This document shows positions 1-4,130 of a stretch of 9,366 nucleotides of DNA, piece by piece. The notes below the pieces were generated by a model. The model searched no databases. It worked only from the letters and a program-made list of their open reading frames with translations, and was not told the DNA's origin. The DNA lies in the NCBI GenBank assembly GCA_030916545.1, contig JAUPWI010000054.1:1-9366 (forward strand). The letters run 5' to 3'. Within the stretch, counting starts at the first letter, position 1; each line of letters begins with the position of its first letter. The translations under genes were made by a program, and so were the position numbers. Source of the stretch: Patescibacteria group bacterium (GTDB lineage Bacteria > Patescibacteriota > Minisyncoccia > Moranbacterales > UBA1568).

Positions 1-25
1 ATTCCAATCGACAACAATACTACAA

Positions 26-54
26 ATTATAATACTTTGCTTAAAATAAATCAA
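26..54 (-). promoter_or_regulatory. Putative sigma70 promoter firing leftward
   Basis: On the minus strand a -35 box TTGATT (49-54) is followed after exactly 17 bases by a perfect -10 box TATAAT (26-31). The surroundings are very AT-rich, so chance matches are more likely here than elsewhere. It would start a transcript leaving the window to the left, divergent from the gene at 190-690. No downstream gene is visible to confirm it. Confidence 0.4.
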
Positions 55-95
55 TAAAAAGTATCATATTACTATACAAAATTACGGCACTCGTC

Positions 96-124
96 TTGAT
101 AGGTGATGTATTTACTGGTATTGT
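96..124 (+). promoter_or_regulatory. Putative sigma70 promoter of the 190-690 gene
   Basis: A -35 box TTGATA (96-101, five of six consensus bases) and a -10 box TATTGT (119-124, four of six) are separated by 17 bases. The predicted transcript start near 131 lies downstream of the GTG/ATG pair at 103-108, which argues against those codons and for a start at 151 or 190. Confidence 0.5.
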
Positions 125-176
125 GTGTGGTTCTGGAAATAGAACGATTGATGTCTTTTAACAATATTTCATCGAG

Positions 177-183
177 AGTGAGG
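177..183 (+). promoter_or_regulatory. Shine-Dalgarno-like site deciding the start at 190
   Basis: AGTGAGG ends six bases before the ATG at 190, the usual spacing. It contains the GAGG core of the ribosome-binding consensus. It is the only convincing site of this kind in front of a gene in the window, and it favours the 190 start over the in-frame starts at 103, 106 and 151. Confidence 0.5.
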
Positions 184-189
184 AAAAAA

Positions 190-690
190 ATGGAAAAGAG
201 ATATGAGCCGCTACGGCTGGAAGAGCCGAGATGGACAGAGTTTCGCTTGGCGATCGGGAAGGATGAGGACTTGCCGGCGGATGAGGTTGGGCATAATAGC
301 GTCTATTGGCTCGTTGGGAATTTTCAGCCACCGGAGACTGATTTTGTTGGACTTTATCTGCATGCATGGTGGAAGCACGGTTTTAATCCTATTGGGATTC
401 CCGCGATACAAGTCGTTTTGATGGAAGGGGAGTGTTTGGTGTATGCGCCACACCTTCCGAGCTATGCCGATATGGGTACATTGGCGCAGTATGCTCGGGT
501 GGCCATCACTCGAGCGGGAATCTACGCTTCTACCTCCTATCGTGCGTCGCCGTCTTATGAGATTTCTGTCACGGAGACCTTAATCGAAAAGGCTATTTTG
601 GTTTCTCCGCGGAGAATGTGGGCCATTATCTGCGGGCCATGGTGGCAGAGAATAGGGAGGCGGATGCGACGAGTTTTCAAATCAGATTGA
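190..690 (+). CDS. Hypothetical protein, unrecognised family
   Basis: A 166-residue protein that I do not recognise. From the ATG at 190 it begins MEKRYEPLRLEEPRW and ends in a basic tail rich in Arg (near GRRMRRVFKSD). It is rich in aromatics, with several Trp and Tyr residues and a WWKHG stretch in the middle and a GPWWQR stretch near the C-terminus. There is no signal peptide, no clear membrane helix from this start and no nucleotide-binding or metal-binding motif. The frame stays open to GTG at 103 (195 residues), but the upstream extension would overlap the predicted promoter, and the ribosome-binding site at 177-183 supports 190. It is a single-gene unit: own promoter upstream, strong terminator at 716-745, then a convergent neighbour (yebC). 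I am confident that it is coding because the frame is long, bounded by both signals and has ordinary codon use. No function is proposed. Confidence 0.7.
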   Translation: MEKRYEPLRLEEPRWTEFRLAIGKDEDLPADEVGHNSVYWLVGNFQPPETDFVGLYLHAWWKHGFNPIGIPAIQVVLMEGECLVYAPHLPSYADMGTLAQYARVAITRAGIYASTSYRASPSYEISVTETLIEKAILVSPRRMWAIICGPWWQRIGRRMRRVFKSD

Positions 691-715
691 ATGTAGAAAC
701 TTATCACAAATCGAA

Positions 716-745
716 GCGGGCACATAATATGGCCCGCCCTTTTTT
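716..745 (+). terminator. Rho-independent terminator between convergent genes
   Basis: GCGGGC (716-721) pairs with GCCCGC (732-737) around a ten-base loop, followed by CC and a run of six T (740-745). It ends the 190-690 gene. Read from the minus strand the same stem could also slow transcripts leaving yebC (stop at 764), but the T-run on that side is poor. Confidence 0.75.
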
Positions 746-763
746 GTTTAGATGGTGCATCTG

Positions 764-1480
764 TTAGGCCAAGTTATCCCACACCGTCTGGACATCCTGG
801 TGGTCTTCGAGGAGCTCTTTGAGATTTTCATATTTCTCCAGGTCGGCCGGGGAGAGGGATATGGTCTCTGTGGGGAGATAGCCGAGTTCGGCGCTTGCCG
901 GCTCGAAATCCTTGCCGGTGAAATAGGTTCGAACGGCTTGGAGGTGTTCCGGACGGGTGATGACGAGAAAGACGTCTTCCTCGACACGGAAGTCATCGGC
1001 ACCGGAGTCGAGAGCCACGAGCTCGAGTTTTTCGGCTGGGTATTTCTCCAGGGGGAAGACGATAATTCCAACATGACGGAACATAAAGGAAACTGAGCCA
1101 GTTGGAACAAACTTGCCACCATTCTTGGTGAGGATGGTTTTCACGTCACCGACGCTGCGGTTTTTGTTGTCCGTCAGGCCTTCGATGAGGAGCGCGACCT
1201 GGCCGGGCCCGTAGGCTTCATAGAGGACGGAGTCGATGACGGCGCCGTCTTTTTGTTCGCCGCTTCCGGCCTTGATGGCTCGCTCGATATTTTCTTTCGG
1301 CATGTTCATGCTGCGGGCGGTATCGATGGCGAGACGGAGTTTGAAGTTCATGGTCGGGTCGGTGCCTTCGCGCGCAGCGATGGTGATGATGCGGCCATGC
1401 TTGGTGAAGACGGCACCGCGCTTGGCATCATTGATGCCTTTCTTGTGCCGGATACCGGCCCAGTGGGAATGTCCTGACAT
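764..1480 (-). CDS. yebC: YebC/PmpR/TACO1 family protein
   Basis: A 238-residue cytoplasmic protein, close to the usual family length of about 240. Family hallmarks are in order: the N-terminal MSGHSHWAGIRHKKG block with DAKRG and FTK (1-27), NMPKENIERAIK (59-70), YEAYGPG followed by LTDNKNR (87-108), the TGSVSFMF segment (127-134), DSGADD (159-163) and a C-terminal DVQTVWDNL (229-237). YebC proteins were long annotated as DNA-binding regulators; more recent work on the family supports a ribosome-associated role helping translation of difficult stretches such as polyproline. Which applies here is not visible. It is the last gene of the minus-strand cluster, 99 bases after the PH-domain gene. 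The bases before the ATG are almost all pyrimidine (CCCTTTTCTCTTTTTTCT), with no Shine-Dalgarno site. Classically yebC neighbours ruvC and ruvA; here only ruvB is nearby. Confidence 0.93.
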   Translation of the reverse strand: MSGHSHWAGIRHKKGINDAKRGAVFTKHGRIITIAAREGTDPTMNFKLRLAIDTARSMNMPKENIERAIKAGSGEQKDGAVIDSVLYEAYGPGQVALLIEGLTDNKNRSVGDVKTILTKNGGKFVPTGSVSFMFRHVGIIVFPLEKYPAEKLELVALDSGADDFRVEEDVFLVITRPEHLQAVRTYFTGKDFEPASAELGYLPTETISLSPADLEKYENLKELLEDHQDVQTVWDNLA

Positions 1481-1527
1481 AGAAAAAAGAGAAAAGGGAT
1501 ACAGAATGAAGCGTAGACAGAAAAATG

Positions 1528-1554
1528 AAAAAAATCAAGACGAATGGTCCGTCT
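1528..1554 (-). terminator. Possible weak terminator between the PH gene and yebC
   Basis: On the minus strand AGACG (1554-1550) pairs with CGTCT (1542-1538), extended by an inner G-T pair, and is followed by TGA and seven T (1534-1528). The stem is only five to six pairs, so it would at best reduce read-through into yebC. Confidence 0.35.
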
Positions 1555-1579
1555 GGGGTTTCTGGGAGCATCTTTCACG

Positions 1580-2161
1580 TCAAGCGACACGTTTGCCGAC
1601 GGAAATCTTGGCATTGATTTGCCGGGCTTCCTCGGGGGTGCTGGAGCGGGAGAGTCGCATCACCATGTCTTTGATCGTGTAGGGATCGGGAATCTGTCGG
1701 AAGACGAAGCGGGTCTCTTCGGCCGCGGTCTGGACATAGACATCGCCGAAATTGAGCATGGTCGGGATGAAGCCGTCGACGATGGAAGTCACGTCTTGGA
1801 TCCGGGCGAATTGAAGCTCGCTGACTTCGCGGTTGAAGAGGCTCTTCTGTTCGATATTGACGATGCGTTCATTGGTGATGATCCAGATGTCGAAGTAGTA
1901 ATCTATCCAGATGAGGAACGCATAGAGCCAGAGAAAGAGCAGGAAAGTATTGAGCAGAAAAGCCAGGAAGACGGGCGGGAGCTCATCTGGAGAAAGGGGG
2001 GCGATCTTCGGAAGGACGGAGAAGATGATGACCAGGAGAATGGCGGCGAATCCGATGGCTGAATACTGCATGGCAATGCTGAACCAGTGACGATGGATGA
2101 TGCGGAGCACCTCCTCGTTTTCGCGCTGGCCTTGGAAATGGTATCGGGAGAATGGGGACAT
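1580..2161 (-). CDS. PH-domain membrane protein (bacterial PH, YdbS/YdbT-like)
   Basis: A 193-residue protein with two predicted membrane helices (about 29-51 and 63-87) followed by a bacterial PH domain (about 90-172). The domain shows the family pattern: an acidic DYYFDIWIITNERIVN entry strand, then FNREVSELQFARIQDV and GFIPTMLNFGDVYVQT, where the conserved arginine, IQDV and glycine positions lie, and closing hydrophobic strands with IPDP. This is the common DUF304-type architecture of small membrane proteins of unknown biochemical role, probably with the PH domain in the cytoplasm. The start at 2161 lies ten bases after the stop of the upstream small membrane gene, so the two are very probably cotranscribed and may act together at the membrane. 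There is no Shine-Dalgarno site before the ATG. Confidence 0.82.
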   Translation of the reverse strand: MSPFSRYHFQGQRENEEVLRIIHRHWFSIAMQYSAIGFAAILLVIIFSVLPKIAPLSPDELPPVFLAFLLNTFLLFLWLYAFLIWIDYYFDIWIITNERIVNIEQKSLFNREVSELQFARIQDVTSIVDGFIPTMLNFGDVYVQTAAEETRFVFRQIPDPYTIKDMVMRLSRSSTPEEARQINAKISVGKRVA

Positions 2162-2171
2162 AGGCGAGGTA

Positions 2172-2414
2172 TCAGAAACCGCTGGAACGAGGGAACGGTA
2201 TTCCGTTCCCGATGAGCTTATCGAGTGGGAGATTGGAAAAAAGGGAGAGGTTGATGAAGAAGAGGAGCATGAATACGGCCAGGAAGAACGAAACGCCGAA
2301 AATCGCGTTGGTGCGGCAGAGCGAATAGCGGAGAATATGGAACACGACGAACCCCGCTGACGCGAGGTAGGTGATGATGAGTACGGAATAGAGGGCCCAA
2401 GCGATGAGTTGCAT
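2172..2414 (-). CDS. Small two-helix membrane protein, hypothetical
   Basis: An 80-residue protein, highly hydrophobic, with two predicted membrane helices (about 4-28 and 38-60) separated by a short polar turn containing RYSLCRTN, and a C-terminal tail ending PFPRSSGF. No family is recognised. It is likely real: it fills the space between ruvB and the PH gene on the same strand, ends ten bases before the PH start, and its composition is that of a membrane protein rather than an out-of-frame shadow. It starts 68 bases after the ruvB stop. The region before the ATG is AT-rich (AAATAAAAATCTTC) without a Shine-Dalgarno site. Confidence 0.68.
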   Translation of the reverse strand: MQLIAWALYSVLIITYLASAGFVVFHILRYSLCRTNAIFGVSFFLAVFMLLFFINLSLFSNLPLDKLIGNGIPFPRSSGF

Positions 2415-2482
2415 GAAGATTTTTATTTCAACTCAATTCTATCGCATCCGCTTCTTGTTGCCCAGGGTCTTGCCGATATCTT

Positions 2483-3493
2483 TCAAATAAATTTCTCCCG
2501 CTGGCTTTCGGGCATGGGGAGTCCGAGGTGTTGGTAGCCGGCTTCGGTGACGATGCGGCCGCGCGGGGTTCGGGCGATGAAGCCGAGCTGGATCAGGTAT
2601 GGCTCATAGACATCTTCAATGGTCTGCTCCTCTTCGCCGATGACTGAGGCGACCGCACGGATACCCGCCGGTCCGCCGCGGAATTTTTCGATGATGGCGC
2701 GGAGCATATGGCGGTCGGTCGGTTCGAGGCCGAGCGGATCAATCTCAAAGAGCGCGAGCGCTTCGCGGGCCGAGGCGGCATCGATTTGGTTTTCACGGTG
2801 GACCTGAGCGTAGTCGCGGACGCGCTTCAAGATGCGGTTGGCGACACGCGGGGTCTGGCGGCTGGAGTGGGCGATGATATCGGCGCCGGCGTCATCGAGT
2901 TCGACCCCGAGGATGCGGGCCGAGCGAAGAACGATACGCTTGATTTCTGCTGGGGTATAGAATTCGAGTCGGTGAGTGGAGCCGAAGCGATTACGGAGGG
3001 GATTGGAGAGTGAACCGAGCTTGGTCGTGGCTCCGATCAGGGTGAATTTGGGTAATTCGAGTTGGATGGTGCGGGCCGAAGGGCCTTTGCCGATGATGAT
3101 GTCGAGCTTGTAATCTTCCATCGCCGGATAGAGGACTTCCTCGATGGATTTGTTGAGTCGATGGATCTCGTCGATGAAGAGCACGTCGCCGGGTTCGAGA
3201 TTGGTCAGGATGGAACCGAGGTCTCCTACTTTCTCGATCGCGGGTCCGGACGTGATACGGATGTTTACTCCCATTTCCTTGGCGATGATATGGGAGAGAG
3301 TGGTCTTTCCGAGGCCGGCGGAACCGTAGAGGAGCACGTGCTCGATATTTTCGCCACGATGCCGGGCGGCCTCGATGAAGATATGGAGATTGCGTTTGAT
3401 CTTCTCCTGTCCGACATAGTCCGCGAATGCCTGCGGGCGGAGCGTATTGTCAAACACTTCTTCTTCGGGGAGCGATTGTGCGGTGGTAAGCAT
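2483..3493 (-). CDS. ruvB: Holliday junction branch migration DNA helicase RuvB
   Basis: A 336-residue AAA+ ATPase of normal RuvB length. RuvB hexamers pump DNA through the RuvA-bound Holliday junction during recombination and repair. Visible motifs: RPQAFADYVGQEKIK (19-33, the RuvB N-terminal signature), Walker A GSAGLGKTT (57-65), Walker B VLFIDEIH (104-111), sensor 1 GATTKLG (154-160), the arginine-finger segment PLRNRFG (165-171), sensor 2 RQTPRVANR (212-220), and the C-terminal winged-helix part with FRGGPAG (271-277) and GFIARTPRGR (304-313). Walker A reads GSAG where many RuvB proteins have GPPG; the catalytic Lys and Thr are intact. It heads the minus-strand cluster. Neither ruvA nor ruvC is in the window. 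No Shine-Dalgarno site precedes the ATG, and the likely promoter (3703-3731) implies a leader of about 200 bases. Confidence 0.96.
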   Translation of the reverse strand: MLTTAQSLPEEEVFDNTLRPQAFADYVGQEKIKRNLHIFIEAARHRGENIEHVLLYGSAGLGKTTLSHIIAKEMGVNIRITSGPAIEKVGDLGSILTNLEPGDVLFIDEIHRLNKSIEEVLYPAMEDYKLDIIIGKGPSARTIQLELPKFTLIGATTKLGSLSNPLRNRFGSTHRLEFYTPAEIKRIVLRSARILGVELDDAGADIIAHSSRQTPRVANRILKRVRDYAQVHRENQIDAASAREALALFEIDPLGLEPTDRHMLRAIIEKFRGGPAGIRAVASVIGEEEQTIEDVYEPYLIQLGFIARTPRGRIVTEAGYQHLGLPMPESQREKFI

Positions 3494-3546
3494 ACGGTGA
3501 GATGTCTAGTCGGATGATGGAGACGGTCGCTCGCGTGCTGACAGGA

Positions 3547-3561
3547 AGTCCCGCTCGGACT
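3547..3561. other. Small hairpin in the ruvB leader
   Basis: AGTCC (3547-3551) pairs with GGACT (3557-3561) around a five-base loop; the flanks extend the match with one mismatch. It lies in the predicted untranslated leader of ruvB. There is no evidence that it acts on expression. Confidence 0.25.
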
Positions 3562-3600
3562 CCGTTCTGAAATACGAGGCGGAGAATGATATGCCTGGGC

Positions 3601-3619
3601 ATGCGCGGCGCATTTTTTT
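3601..3619 (+). terminator. Terminator-like hairpin upstream of the candidate RNA
   Basis: ATGCG (3601-3605) pairs with CGCAT (3609-3613) around a three-base loop, then T continues to 3619 (seven T). No + strand gene ends here, so if it acts it would stop antisense transcription from the ruvB side before the promoter at 3716. It could also just be a short leader hairpin of ruvB read on the other strand. Confidence 0.3.
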
Positions 3620-3702
3620 GAGCAGGACGCCGGCAGGAATCCGCAAAGCGCATTTCCGGACTATCGGCTTCAATAAGAGAAAAATAAGGTCTTTCTGAGT
3701 AC

Positions 3703-3731
3703 AGAATACCACGTCTTGACAGGAAATCCAA
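3703..3731 (-). promoter_or_regulatory. Putative promoter of ruvB and the minus-strand cluster
   Basis: On the minus strand TTGGAT (3726-3731) is followed after 17 bases by TATTCT (3703-3708). TGG immediately precedes the -10 box, giving an extended -10 (TGnTATTCT). The transcript would begin near 3697, about 200 bases before the ruvB start. It physically overlaps the + strand promoter at 3716-3744. Confidence 0.42.
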
Positions 3732-3744
3732 GCTGTGCTAACAT
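3716..3744 (+). promoter_or_regulatory. Strong sigma70 promoter of the candidate RNA
   Basis: A perfect -35 box TTGACA (3716-3721), a spacer of exactly 17 bases, and a -10 box TAACAT (3739-3744) keeping the most important T, A and final T. This is the best promoter in the window. It fires to the right into the 637-base gap, where no convincing + strand protein gene lies before the terminator at 4080-4108, so it most likely serves an RNA gene. Confidence 0.62.
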
Positions 3745-3803
3745 GAAAAGTCGTTGTGCTGGAATGCGATAGCGGCAAAGTTCCAATACGTTTGGTTTGA
3801 CAA

Positions 3804-4074
3804 AAGAAGGATTGCTTGATCTGTAGACAATCGGAGGTTTCTATCTTTGCCTCTGATCTCGGGAACTTTCCATCCCGCACCTATTTGAGATCGGTTTCCC
3901 CTCCGTATCGGAAGGGAAATCTTTTTGTGTGAGTTTGTGGAAGCTCGCATCTCAAAGAGGCGCGGGATTTGTCCAGATCGGGTAGGGTGGTTTCGGCTGC
4001 GCTATTCCTCGACACTGTTCCTTTCCTCTCGCTCCCATGTGAGAGGCCTGTCTACAGATCAAGACATCTTTCTT
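3804..4074. repeat. Long-range inverted repeat, 26 positions, 24 paired
   Basis: The left arm 3804-3829 and right arm 4049-4074 are inverted copies: 15 perfect pairs (3815-3829 with 4049-4063), two mismatches, then nine pairs with one G-T. The arms are about 220 bases apart. In an RNA they would form the closing helix. In DNA they could instead be terminal inverted repeats of a 271-base miniature element, but I see no matching target-site duplication directly outside the arms. Confidence 0.85.
3893..3926 (+). terminator. Internal terminator-like hairpin in the candidate RNA
   Basis: GGTTTCCC (3893-3900) pairs with GGGAAATC (3914-3921). After one C-A mismatch, TCCG (3902-3905) pairs with CGGA (3909-3912) around a three-base TAT loop. 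Five T follow (3922-3926). This is a standard intrinsic terminator shape on the + strand, so part of the transcription from 3751 may stop here. It may equally be a structural hairpin of the longer RNA. Confidence 0.45.
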
Positions 4075-4079
4075 CGACG

Positions 4080-4108
4080 AAAATCCCGCTTACCAGAAGC
4101 GGGATTTT
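4080..4108. terminator. Bidirectional terminator, 12-pair stem
   Basis: AAAATCCCGCTT (4080-4091) pairs perfectly with AAGCGGGATTTT (4097-4108) around ACCAG. The stem carries A and T runs on opposite sides, so it can terminate both ways: the + strand RNA (followed by GGTTTCTTC) and the minus-strand ATPase gene, whose stop lies 22 bases before it. The T-runs are short and partly within the stem. Confidence 0.8.
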
Positions 4109-4130
4109 GGTTTCTTCTCCTGTCGGACCG

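Larger units (their letters stand above)
3751..4110 (+). ncRNA. Candidate structured non-coding RNA, family unknown
   Basis: About 360 bases between a good promoter (3716-3744) and a terminator hairpin (4080-4108), with no convincing protein gene. The ends fold together: 3815-3829 pairs perfectly over 15 bases with 4049-4063. After a 2x2 internal loop, 3804-3812 pairs with 4066-4074 over nine more, including one G-T pair. Inside this long helix lie hairpins 3855-3860/3887-3892, 3893-3921 (12 pairs), 3927-3933/3944-3950 and 4025-4032/4039-4046. A 5' hairpin sits at 3760-3764/3781-3785. I looked for and did not find the conserved cores of RNase P RNA, tmRNA or SRP RNA on either strand, nor a 6S-like shape. 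An intrinsic terminator at 3893-3926 could give a short form of about 175 bases. Alternatives are a miniature inverted-repeat element or a decayed gene. Promoter, helix and terminator are seen; an RNA function is inferred. Confidence 0.5.

Noticed and set aside
103..189. Upstream extension of the first gene to GTG 103 or ATG 106
   Set aside because: The extension overlaps the predicted promoter at 96-124, and the only good ribosome site points to ATG 190.
1544..2062. 172-residue + strand open frame opposite the PH gene
   Set aside because: Very acidic, repetitive antisense shadow of a membrane protein; the minus frame has the clear domain pattern.
3450..3731. 93-residue minus-strand open frame overlapping the start of ruvB
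   Set aside because: It begins with TTG inside the predicted promoter, overlaps ruvB out of frame, and is not RuvC or RuvA, which I looked for at this position.
3506..3880. 124-residue minus-strand open frame in the gap before ruvB
   Set aside because: No recognisable motif, low-complexity polar composition, overlaps the + strand promoter and RNA candidate, and has no start signal.
3751..4079. RNase P RNA, tmRNA, SRP RNA or 6S RNA
   Set aside because: On the minus strand GAGAGGAAAGGAAC resembles the RNase P GAGGAAAGUCC core, but the matching ACAGAACCCGG strand and P4 pairing are missing. No tRNA-like ends for tmRNA and no GGAAGCAG loop for SRP RNA were found on either strand.
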